Shown here: piece after piece, positions 1-11,400 of the stretch
How positions within the stretch are numbered: the first letter of the stretch is position 1
Layout: each line of letters starts with the position of its first letter
DNA from: Sitta carolinensis
Lineage: Eukaryota > Chordata > Aves > Passeriformes > Sittidae
Direction of reading: 5' to 3'
Assembly: GCA_032173965.1 (NCBI GenBank)
Contig: CM063284.1
Coordinates: forward strand, 134,097,125-134,161,124
DNA length: 64,000 nucleotides
Notes under the pieces: model-generated
What the model saw: only the letters and a program-made list of their open reading frames with translations
What the model was told of the DNA's origin: nothing
Database searches by the model: none
Made by a program: the position numbers and the translations under genes

Positions 1-3000
1 TTGCTGTCAGCATGGCCAGGACATTCAGTCCACCCAGGTCTCTGGTTTCAGTTCACCCAGATGGCCCAGAAGTGGTGGCATCATTATTTTCATGTGGAAA
101 GCCATGGATGGGGACAGGATTACAATGAGCAGCTGAGGTACAATAATATCTCCAGTCAGTACAGCCAGCTTGGACAACGAGGGGCTTCCACAGCCTCACT
201 TACACTAGCAAAATAGTATTTTTGCTGACATGGGTGTTACCAGTTCCCAGAACAGAATTAAGGCATGTAGCACTTGTTCATCTGCTTTCTTATTATCTTT
301 ATTAACTTCACCTCTCAGTGGAGTCTTTGCCTGTAGAAACAAAAAAATGACAGTGAAATACCAAGAGATTTTAGATCTAAACTTGACATTACATTTTTGC
401 CTTGAACAGCATCCAAAATTTTGAAACTGAGTACCATATGGATCACAGGTCTTCATGTAATAATCAGTCTTTCAAAAAAACAGTGATTAAGATGTGTATC
501 ACAGGTCTGCCTCGAAAATCCTTTTAAAAACCAGAAATCAGGTCCTGAGGAAAGCTAATGATTTACCTTTGGAGTAAGGTAAATCTGGTACTTGCATACC
601 TGAAGTTCCAAGCTTCGATGTGGTGGTTTTTCAGTTCCCTCTCATTGATTCCCATGACCCCCTCTGTAAAATACAGCCTGCATAGGCCCATGGTGTAAGA
701 AGCATCCCAGACACACTGAAGGTCTCACTTCTGAAGTTCTCTTAGAAAAATTCTTGGATCCTGGTTAATCTTAGGATCAAAAAATCACAACTTGGAGTAA
801 TTTTTTTGCTTCAGTGACTTGAGAGATTAGCCTTTGTAAGAGGAAGGCATACTACAAATCTTATAATATTTCTAATATTAGTGTTCTTTACAGTCAGTAA
901 GTTCACCTTCTACCATTCTCAATCATTATATTCCCTCCTTCCTAAAGAATTATTGAAATTAGATAGTACGGTTCTGTAGTTTGATACCTAAATTGAGAAG
1001 GCAGACAATTTTTTATTTCAGATGTACATGAAATACTTGAAATAAATCTTTAGTTCTTTTCTCCTAACCTTGACTATAGGACAAAAACAATTATAGCAAG
1101 CTACTCATAAGTGACCCCTTATAATAATTTTCAGCTTGGCTAGTGTTGGTTGCTCATTTTGTATGTATATTTTCACTGTTTTAATAAACACCATACTCAC
1201 TAGGAATGAAAGCTTTTCTTCAAATAAGACAAGAAGTCTCATTCAGCTTTTTTATAAATTCCCTGACCATTGCAAGAGGTCCTTTCCTCTTGGAAAGTAA
1301 ATTAGGAGTTCCAGCTATCCTGACCCATCGTGCTGGCCTTTCAGTCATTTCTGTGAGAGACAGAGAAATTTGATCTCTGCAATGTATTAACTTTTTATTC
1401 CTTCTTTGAACTTGGCCAACAAAGTGGGTCAATTAACATAAATGGCAAAAGAGGCTGGACATCTGGGGAATGACACCAAATTCATTTTCCATAAACTTCG
1501 AAGTAACCAGATGGCAAATGATTCAAAGGCCTATTTTCAAGAACCAGCTGTATAGTCCCCTTACCAGTATGGTGTGAGAAGTCAGGAATTACAGTAAGAA
1601 ATAGTAAGAAATTTTACCTACAATTTTGCCAATGACCTCACATTAAAAAAAAAGAAAAAAAGGTTAAGAATTGTCACACTACAGAAAATTTATAAGGGGC
1701 TTATCAGTAAATGAGGTATAGGCTATCTATCAAACAGTTAATTCTATAAAGACAGCACTTAACAAGGAACAGGGTATACATCTTACCTATGCAGGCTGTA
1801 TATTCAAAACAGATTAATGTTAATTAAATGGTCCGTCAAGCTGGAGTGTGCAAAATCGATGAGCACTGACAGCAGTATAATAGAGATAAATCTAAGACAC
1901 TGTCAATTATAGAGGAAAAGTTTAGACATTACACATAAGGTGTGGCATCCAAATTTTTACTGGGACCTCCTCACAGATTCAGTGTTTACTCTGGCTGGGT
2001 TTTAGGGTCAATTCACAGTATAGAGTGAGACCAACTTTCAATATTAGCAGCTTTTGGACTGAGATAAAAACAAGTAAGCTCTACCAATCTCACATATTTA
2101 GGCTGAATTCCCCTTCCTCCACAGACTGTAGATGAAGCACGACTTTTAGAAAGAGATCTAAATCTCATGCAAAAGCTTTCTGCTGAACTTTCACACTAAA
2201 GTCAAAGTGACATTTGACTAAGCAGCATCCATCACTTGATGATTCATTTCAGCTCTCTTTGCAGAATATGCAAATTTAATTAGCACAGCTTTTGTGGTTT
2301 AGAATCATTCCTAAAGAAGGTATTTTGGTCCTTCTGGAACATCCCCTCCTTGGTCTTTGTATTAGAAATACACTAAAATGACTTCCAGTTCTGAAACAAA
2401 GCAAAGGTTTAAATCAAAATGTCAAGAATATTAACTGCATACTTCATGAAATGCAAGAATTTTACTTGTTTCTATATAATACCAGACTGACCTAGATGAA
2501 TTATCTAACAATCTCATCTCTTTTTCCTCAGAAGACCTTCTTGATAGCAGGTTGTCAAAACAAAAAGGGAACAAAGTACAGTTGATAAGCCTCTTTCTAT
2601 CCAACATCTTTCTGTAGCAACCCTGTGCCAAGCATAGCACTGTGGCATAAAGAGGGACCAGAGCATCCCTTGATCATATACTGAAATAGCTACATGACAG
2701 AATAGAGAGAAATGCATTAGCTGTACTTAACTTGTAGTTTTAGTTTCTTTTCTTCCCTTGACACTTTCCAGACAGGAATAATTTTGGAGAACTGCAGGAA
2801 CATAAACATCTCACTGAAAAACTTTTCTCTGTCTGCTCCTTAATTCAGGTTCAGAAACTTTCCACTCTGAGTGAATGAATGAGTACCATGGGAGCATCAC
2901 ATGGATATTTTCTCTTCAAACATCACAAATACTAAAATGAACTGTGCCTGGTTTCTACAACTTGTAAGTCACTACTCTTGTACTTCTCTAGAACGGTGCA

Positions 3001-3540
3001 AGCTCTCCTGAAACTTCTAAGGCCAGCTCATTTGTGTATCATTCCTCTGCTGTTAATTACCTAGTGCTTAAAAAAGCATGAGCTCATCCAACATCTTTTC
3101 CTGAGGGCATGCATGATATTTTCTTCCTCTAAACAATCATCTGTTTTCACAGAGTGCAATTATCTCTGAGGGCTGATTTCTGCAAGGACAATGAGCTTAA
3201 AAGTGACTAAGAAGGGTACCCACATCTGTATATGCTTGCAGAAAGGCAGCATAATTTCATTTCCATAATAAGCCATAAACAAAAGTGCTTTTTAGATATT
3301 AGTCCATCTATGGAATTTCCCATAGTCAAAATTAATGAAAAACATTAGCCAGTTATTTTCAATTGACCACTCTGGTCAAATAAAATACAAAAAAAAAAAA
3401 TCACAACTAAATAATATAATAGCTTAGTATAGGAATCAAAGGAGGATCTATGCCATGCAAAGGAATAGGAAACAAGTGGTAGCACATCCTAAACAAAAGG
3501 CTAAGAAAAGAGCATTTTGAGTCATTCAGCCTTATCAACT
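1..3540. other. Unique AT-rich DNA, no gene recognised
   Basis: Open frames here are short and overlap on both strands. None carries a domain I recognise and none has a convincing splice context. The sequence is AT-rich with short A runs near 1645-1662 and 3390. I see no CR1 tail, LTR ends or tandem array. The first 200 bases have a slightly longer open frame running off the window edge; I cannot assign it. Confidence 0.6.
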
Positions 3541-4072
3541 CCCATCCTGCTTTACTCTGTGCTATGCAGCCTCACCTCAAGTCCTGTATGCAGTTTTGGG
3601 TGCCACAATTTAAGAAGGATATAAAACTCTTAGAGAGCACCCAAAGGAGCACCATGAGGATGGTCAAGGGCCTTGGGGGGAAGCTGTATCAGGAGCATCT
3701 GAAGTCACTTGGTCTGTTCAGCCTGGAGGAGACTGAGGAGAGACCTCACAGTGGTCTACAGCTTACTCACGAGGTGAAGCGGAGGGGTTCTTTCTCTTTG
3801 GTGACTAGCAATACAACCCCAGGGAATGGCATGAAGTTGTGTCAGGGGAGATTAGATATTAGGAAATTATTCTTCACCCAGAGGACAGTTGGACACTGGA
3901 ACAGGGTCCCCAGGGGAGCGATCATGGCCTTGAGCCTGACAGAATTCAAGAAGCATTTGGAAAATACACTCAGTGATGGGATTCTTAGGGATGGTGCTGT
4001 GCAGGGCCAGGAGCTGGTCTTCAATGATGCTTGTAGGTACCTTCTGACTCAGTTTATTCTATGATTCTATGA
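3541..4072 (+). mobile_element. CR1 LINE, 3' end (5'-truncated)
   Basis: This is the last part of a CR1 non-LTR retrotransposon. It covers the C-terminal end of the reverse transcriptase ORF and the short 3' end, finishing in the diagnostic ATTCTATGATTCTATGA at 4056-4072. A frame of 166 codons from 3564 still reads the conserved CR1 tail: a VQFW-like block, the KKDI block, a SLEETEERP block (from SLEKRRLRG) and a HWNRVPRGA block near its end. The copy is 5'-truncated, as is usual for CR1 after incomplete reverse transcription. The left edge is approximate, placed where the LYSALVRPHL-type block begins. The ORF is a fossil and I do not call it a host gene. Confidence 0.93.
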
Positions 4073-4874
4073 GTGACACTATACATGTGAAAAGCAGTTT
4101 CCTGACATTCGCATAAAAACCCGATATACTTTATGTACCCAACATTTCATTGTGCCACCTTCTTTTGGGAACTCCTCTTCCTTTTATTTGTCTTTGACAG
4201 CATCTTTTCTTCATTTTAGGGATCGATTGATACACTCACAAATGTTCTCTAAGCTCAAATATTTTGATGTTACTTTTGTTCCAGGAACAGATTGAATACA
4301 AAAACATTCTGAGAAATTGCTTGAAATGTTTTGGAAAAAAACCCAGAAAATATTCTTTTTCTTCAAATCGAAAAGAATAATTTCAGCATTTTCATATCAG
4401 CATATTTAATTTTCTTGCATTAGAACCAACTGAAGAAATGTTGATTGAAGACCACATGAACATCCAGCAGTCTGTGAGGTTGAAGTGCCTCGTAGGACCT
4501 GTCATTCTAGAGCCCTCCCTCCCACCTAAGACTTAGGCAGCCTTTTCTGCAGTGCAAGATTGCTGTGACAGTATGCCAAAATGCATCATGAGAGAGATGT
4601 ATAGGCAAACAGAAGTTCAGACCATGGAGTAAGGGAGGGCCACAAAACATTTTCATAAATCCTTGAAACTATCCATAATACAGAAAGGTTGAACTGATTT
4701 CAGAGAGAGTTTTAGTGCAGTTCAAAAGATTTTAATTTGGATCAAATATATTCAAGAGGAGGTCCTTTCTTTAGTTTTCTCCTTGAAATAAAAATATCAA
4801 TAATTTAAAAAATACTGTATTAAAGAAATTTTAATCATAGCTTCATGATTTTGAGTAGAAATTTTTGAACGGGA
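4073..4874. other. Unique AT-rich spacer between two CR1 pieces
   Basis: I see no gene, tandem repeat or LTR end. The stretch separates two CR1 fragments in the same orientation that cover different parts of the element, so they may be separate insertions or remnants of one interrupted copy. Confidence 0.5.
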
Positions 4875-5075
4875 AACAGCTTTGAGTGAGTCCAAAGGAG
4901 AGCCACAAAGATAGTCAGAGGGTTGGAGGAGCTCTCCTATAAAGACAGGCTCAGGGAGTTGGAGTTTTTCAGCCAGAGGAAGAGCTGGGTTGCCCTTAGA
5001 GCAGCCTCCCAGTGCCCAGAGGACACTACATGGGAGCTGGAGAGGGAATTTTTGTAAGGGCACATGATTTATCGC
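4875..5075 (+). mobile_element. CR1 LINE internal fragment
   Basis: About 200 bases match the CR1 region that begins with the 'caaaggagagccacaaagat' block. It continues through the 'gacaggctcagggagttgg' block and the 'gcagcctcccagtgccc' block, and ends near 'tttttgtaagggcac'. Both ends are missing: there is no 3' ATTCTATGA tail and nothing upstream. It is in the same orientation as the larger CR1 copy 0.8 kb to its left. Divergence looks moderate. The boundaries are good to about 15 bases. Confidence 0.85.
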
Positions 5076-7890
5076 TGTTTGACCCATATGAAAGTAAATA
5101 TAATGTAAATTTCTATAGGAAATTAGCTATAATTACCAGCCAAAATGTTGGCAACCTAAGACCATTCTGGGGTGATTTGCAAAGAAAAATGACCCCACAC
5201 AAAACTCTTAGTTTTCTTTGGCGGCAGTTTTTTTTCTCAGAAATGTTGACTGTCATCTGGTAGGGTTTAACTTTCTAATCTCTTTCTGAACCAGTTTGAA
5301 AGTGTTAATAATGTCCCATAATTTTAAGAAATCATTCTTCTTTCGAAAAGGTAAGAAGATTCAGGTGTCAGCCTTTAGGGACCTTTGAAAACATTATTAT
5401 ATTCAGGAAAACTATCCATAATCTTGCACAGAGAGAAAAAGTCTTATAAGGGATTAGAAAATACCAGTGTTCTTTGTCAGTAAGTATATAATTCATTCAA
5501 TTTAGTTACTGCTAATCTTTTTTCTTTACCTTTTTAGAACTGACCTGATGTGTCGAATTTACATACATTTCAATAGAAATAAATTCTCTAGCCATACAGA
5601 AAAGATTAGCTATATATAGCATGGTCCTTAAGAGTTCCAAACTCCTTTTTAATCCTACAAAGCAATAGTTTATAAGTGTGCTAAGTGATCTTTTTATATA
5701 TTTGCTAATAAGAACATTAGCACTCTTCCCATTAATAGTATCAATTAATCTCACATATTAGTGTTAATGCATCATTAGATCAACAGCATTGATTTCAGAA
5801 AGCTTTTATTATGTCTATACGTTTTGGAAAGATGAGATTATAATAAATTTTTGCTTATATGTGTCCCTTTGCATATGCTTATCATTATTGAGCTTTGTAA
5901 ATGACCCATTCCTCAGTCACACCAGGAGAATTATGGTAAACCAATTGATAACACCAAAGGAAGTGTAATCTGTTAGTCTCTGTAGAAAGCACTGTACAAA
6001 ATACCTGCCTAAAAATTAAAAGGAAAACAATAAATAAAAAAAGAACAACCCATAACTAGAAAAGAGATTGGCTGGATTGCTGTGTGATTAAAAACTTAGG
6101 TTTAAAGTTGGAAAACCTAGAGACAATTCTTGTATTTACTAATGCGATTCATGTTTCTATTCGTAACTTTGCATTTGTCAGATGAAATGAAAGAACTTTT
6201 CTACTTAAGCAGCTAATGTGTTGGAAATTCTCCACGTTTCTTTTTTGTTCCAACACAACAGCATCCCAGTGCAACTGGAGACTAGGCACCATAGTGGCAT
6301 ATATTAAGACCCCTACAGAAATATTTATACATTTATTTATAATATTTAAGATTTTAGAGCAGGTAGAGGGTAAGGGGACTCCATAGCAAAATGAAAATTA
6401 CCTAGCTAAACAACCATAAGAGACAACATTTAAGGTCACAGGATGAGATATAAGAAAGTTCTGGAATCAGTGTGCAGGTACCATTTTTAAGGTAGTCATC
6501 CTGACTGTTTGGTTTTTCATTTTGGACTGAATGTTCACCTTCTAGTCACACAGAGAGGAAAGGATCAGCTGTGTAGAGGAAGTTCAAGAACAGGAAATTA
6601 CTTCAAATCTCATCAGGCAGCAAGAAACTTTTTCTGTTTGTTTGTTTGTTTGTTTTTTTCCCATATATATGCTTTTTTTCCTTGGGTGGATTTCAGAAGG
6701 GAGGAATAAGGATGAAACATCCCATGACTACTGTCCTTGTGAGAATGGGCGATGTACGTCATTTACCAATTCTGTGGGAATTCATCAAGCCCCTCCTCTA
6801 CCAGTTGAAAATCATTGTGCACATTCTATTTTTAGTTCACACAGTATTTGTTTGTGTGTCTTTTTTCCTGTCTCTTCTGCTTCCCACCAGACTGAGCTCA
6901 AGCACTGTGGGAAATTCAACATCTGTTTGATACATATTAGTTTTGGTTTTGTATTTTAAGTAGCAATAAAATCTTCCACATTAAAAGACTAGAGTGATCC
7001 ATGACCATAATCTTTTTTTTCTGATGAACAAGGTTATAGAATATCCTTGAATAAACAACCACTTAAAACCATGTAGATCTATCAAAGTGGTTCAGATTTA
7101 TTAAAAAACAATAAAGGTAGTAGACCACCTGCAGCATTCATTGGTTAATTGTTTGTCCTCAGCATTCAAGCAGTAACAAAGAAATAATGAAGGAAAGTAA
7201 GTCTCTGGGCATCAATTTCTAGACTGGATTTTGTCAAGCATGTACTGCTGGGTACCAGTCATATCTTCATCTGCAACACTGAAACCCAGACATTTATCAG
7301 TTCTCCATCACAGGCTATAGCTGGGAAACAAGTCAGCCCTTAGCTTTTTCTGTCACATCAAAGTGAATGGCACACAGAAATCTCAGTCAACAATGTACTA
7401 AAGGATGGTTTCCAAACTCTTCCCTAAGCCCTCATTTAGTGTGGGAAGGACACAACCCTGAGACAGTTGCATGCTATTTGCTCTGTGTCCTTGTACATCT
7501 GGTTCTCCCAGCTGCTGTCTGCCTTCTTCAACCCTACAATCAAAATTGAGACCAACTCTTTCAAGTTCTCTTCAACTGCATGCACAGGACCTGCAGCTAC
7601 TCTCCAAAATTTCCTATTGCTATTACCTTTCTCCTGCTTTGCTCTGAAAGAGTCCTGGCAGCCAAAGTCCTCCCCAGGGAAAGAGCATCTTCTGCATCAG
7701 CCTCCCTCAGGACTGCCATAGTACTTCATTAAAGATGAACTGCATCCCCCTTTCTAGTATACACGGAACACTGAACTACAGCACACATAAAAGCACGTGG
7801 AAGAAGCTGTGCTATTGGAATTACCAATATTGCTGTCGGGACGTGCCTTGGCTTGTCTGGGGCTCTGTTGCTGAACCAAACAGTGGCAGC
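5076..7890. other. Unique AT-rich DNA with a TTTG microsatellite
   Basis: I recognise no gene or long mobile element. A run of about five TTTG units followed by a T run lies at 6635-6659. The 94 to 105 codon open frames just after it start inside this T-rich tract and look like chance frames. Confidence 0.55.
6635..6659. repeat. (TTTG)n microsatellite with T run
   Basis: Five consecutive TTTG units end in a run of T. It is a simple sequence repeat with no sign of function. Confidence 0.9.
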
Positions 7891-8449
7891 TGTGGTGTTT
7901 CACCACAGAGACAGTTTTGGCTAGCTGGTGATACAGCTGGGACCGCAGAGACAAGTCCGGGCAAGCCCGGGCTCCGGTGGCGGTGGGATGGAGCTTCCTC
8001 CCGTGGAGGGTTCGCTCCTCTGGTTTTCCTCTGCAGGAGAAGCTTTAAGGCGATAGTGAAGGAAAGGAGTCAGTTGTGATGGAGGGTTTTAATCCAGAGC
8101 TTTTATTCTGGCCCACAGGGCTCTGCATCTAGCAACAGCTCCAACAGAACTCCCGAACCGCGTGGTTGCTCATCCTTTTACCCGGGGGAGAGCGGGAGGG
8201 AAGGGGTCAGAAGCCACCAACCAGGTACAGGCGAGGAGGTCTTGGGGGACAAAGGACACCTGGATGGCCCAATGCCCCCCCAGGGGTAGAGGGCATCCTT
8301 TGCATCTGCCAATCACTCGACACCCTTCTGGAATTCCAGGAGTGACAGAGAGTGCTCGGCAGGGTTGGGGAAAGGAGGGATGATTGACACACCTGGGAGG
8401 GAATCTTCAGGGTAGGAACCTGGGGTCTGGGGTAAACCATGACATCACA
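7891..8449 (-). mobile_element. Solo LTR of an endogenous retrovirus
   Basis: About 560 bases behave as one LTR read on the minus strand. The ends are TGTGATGT on the left of the element and the complement of TGTGGTGT on the right, an imperfect terminal inverted repeat that keeps the TG...CA rule. A polyadenylation signal AATAAA lies at 8102-8107 (complement TTTATT), about 210 bases before the 3' end. The block is much richer in GC and CpG than its flanks. No gag, pol or env frame lies on either side, so it looks like a solo LTR left by recombination. I do not see a clean target duplication (GGCAGC before, CTGCAA after). Ends up to 25 bases further out (7866 and 8459) are also possible. Confidence 0.72.
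8102..8107 (-). promoter_or_regulatory. LTR polyadenylation signal AATAAA
   Basis: TTTATT on the + strand, read as AATAAA on the minus strand inside the solo LTR. It lies between the U3-like and U5-like parts, as expected for a retroviral LTR. Confidence 0.6.
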
Positions 8450-11400
8450 CTGCAACACTGTGCGGTGAAGTTTTACACAATTACACCCCTCAGGGCTTGT
8501 TCTGCCTTATTTATAGCTTTCTGCACCCTCTTATTCTATCCCTTTCCAGGTAACAAATCCCAGATATGCTTGGATAAGCACTTCAAAACCGTATATTCAG
8601 AGACCAGTTACAATAGACAGCTCATATTTAGAGTTGCCATGGAAAACAACTCTACTCTGTGCCATGCTCTGTCATCTTAAAACTGGTTTAGGCATGACGG
8701 GCTGAACAACCAAGGTAATTACATTTAAAATACATCTATCTGGAGTCAAGCAGTTATTCTTTCCTAGACTGCAAAGCCATAAAGATGAGATGCAGCACTG
8801 ATGGTAGTAAACTCAGTGATAATTTTAAGGCTAAATGTTCTTCCCCCTTTTCCATTTACATGTTTCTTCTCCAGGTGGGCCTTAAAAGCTTGGTATAGTT
8901 TGCTAAGTAATTACTGGCTTAAGACACCCAGTTACAAACAACGATAATAAAACTCCCAGATCCCTCAAAGGTATTTCAATACTCATCCTCTTACCAAGGA
9001 GTCATCAATGATCCAATGTGCTGGGCTATCCCTTTCCTGCCCTGACTTGGTGACACAACTCTGCTAGGAGCAGCTGCCTGTGCTGAGTGAAGCCTTGCTG
9101 CCCCTAAGACTGGGAGGAATTTGTCGTTAGCTTCCAAAGTGAGGCACCAAAATCCTTTCTATGGAAGTCTCAAAAGGATCAAAGGGAGGCATGGCTCAAT
9201 CAGGTTTCTATTTCTGACATCCACCTGAATCTTGCAAGAAAGTGGATTATCCTCATGCAGATGTTTAAGCATTCCAGTGATTTAGGGGTTTTTTTGCATA
9301 TATTTCAGCATGAAAGTATGAAACATATATACAACTCTTACAAATTTAGTTGTGCAAACGTTTTCCAAAGCTGCATGATAAAATTATGTTACATTAGCTG
9401 CCTTCTGGGGCCAAGCCATATATCTATTTTAAGAGAATTTGAAAATTTAAAATTAGTGGTGAAGGATTGCATATATCCTCTAGAGCATAAGGTATTGAGG
9501 ATTAATATATTTACTTACCCACTTTATCTTGGAGAAATAATTAGTAAGCAAACTAATTTCTGACATGGCTCGGAACAAGTATGGAGCTTTAAGTGTGCCT
9601 ACCTCTGGCTCCATATCTCAAATTTGAAGTTTATATCAAGCCTACCTCTATTAATAACAGGTCAGAATCATGCAGTCATTTACAAATTAGGAGTTAAGTA
9701 CATTCTTTCCCCACTAGCCTTAACAGCTGAGTGAAAAGGTGATTATATATCAAGTCTAACAATATTTATAAAAGGGTGAACTGAACAAACATGTCATATG
9801 AGCTAAAATGAATAGTTATAATGATCTAATCATCTGTTGGTTAGTTCTTATTTTCAGATCAAGTAGTGTGTTAACTTTTCTACCTGTTACATTATTTAAT
9901 TTATAACCTACCTGTTCATAATCATCAAAAGACATGGTATGTACATATATTTTGGTTTTAACACCACTTGTTTTCAGCTGTAAAGATCATAATTTTCAGC
10001 ATTTTTTATTATCTGCAATATTTGATAAGATCTGAATATAATGCAGTGTAGTAATCCCTTAAGTGCTGTTTTTCAGGCCAAAGAAGCCACGCAGAAAATT
10101 TTCTGAGGTCCTCAACAGAAAAGGTTTTGTGAACAAGGAGGATAATGAACTGTGGAGTTGTAGTATAGAGAGACAGGTTAAGGCTCCCCAGGGGTGTTAC
10201 CAAAATTGAATTTTGCTTCTCCAAGGATGGAGACTCAGGGCTATGACTATGAGAATGGGCAGAAGCACCATGGGAATCTTGTGAAGGTACAGAGTTTGCT
10301 GGGTTTGCTGCTGCCAGAGAGAAGGACTGGGCACTCCCATGGGACTGGGCTGCCCACATGTGCCCTCATCCTCACATTGCAGCTCTACTTCCAATAGTGA
10401 CCTTTCCAGTTTTGCCACAGGCAATGTAAACAGGAGGGGCACAGCCTTCCACAGTCTCATCCAAAGCAAACACCAACTCTGTGAGTTCCTGCTCACAGCT
10501 GGTGATAATCTTTAATTATCAAGGTGTCCCCATGGCAGACAAGATCCAGTGCCTAAGAGAATGGTATCTCCTTTTCAATGGATAAATAAATATTTTTGGA
10601 ATCATCATACATGAGCATAGTGAAAAAAATAGGATCATAAATATGCAATGTAGAATCATCCTCCAAAGGATCATCCTTTGTTGCTTACCAAAGAAGAAAT
10701 TTGTTTCAAGTAATAAAGAGAGATATTCAATTACTACAAATTGCTACATGGTACAGACATTCAAAATTAATTTGAAATTCACAGATCTGTGATAGTTTTC
10801 ATTTTCAAACAGATCACATAGTAGAGTACAGTGGCTGTAGTTATTATGTTTGTAGTGTACACAAGTGTCTAGAGCACGTGGGAGCCACATTACACGAGTC
10901 AACAGGCAGCACCCATCTGGCGACAAGGCACCATTCATACAGACAGTGTGTAAATACTGGACGAGACCAACAAAAATCAGGGCAACATGGGGACGGGACA
11001 AGGAGGATGATGAAGTTATGTAACAGCAAGAACATGGTTTAGTACCAACTACTCAGGCACATATGCTACACAAAAAGAAGTCACTGGTAGCAGCAAGCAC
11101 AGTATGAATGTTACAGCTAGGAAAATAAATATATTTTAGCTGATTTTAGGTTCTTTTCAATTTCCACATTTATTGTCCAATTCAATTTCCTTGAATTTGC
11201 TCACTCATAGCTATATTTGCTTTCTAAAATAGCTTCATGAGAATGCCTGGTTCTCTGTTTTCAAATGGCCTATAGAACCAATCACGAACAATTTCAGAAG
11301 GGGAGTTACGCAAAGTTTGTTAACTGAGGTATTTGGGCAGCTAACCTGCTAAATTAAAAATATTATGAATTAGTCCTGCTTAGTCAGCTATCGTTAATGA

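Noticed and set aside
3564..4064. 166-codon open frame as a host gene
   Set aside because: It is the end of the CR1 reverse transcriptase ORF, directly followed by the CR1 3' tail.
7735..8079. 114-codon open frame
   Set aside because: It runs from unique DNA into the minus-strand solo LTR in the wrong orientation and has no domain.
10009..10550. Overlapping 116- and 99-codon minus-strand frames as an exon or retroviral fragment
   Set aside because: They are in different frames, have no recognisable motif and no matching splice signals or LTR ends.
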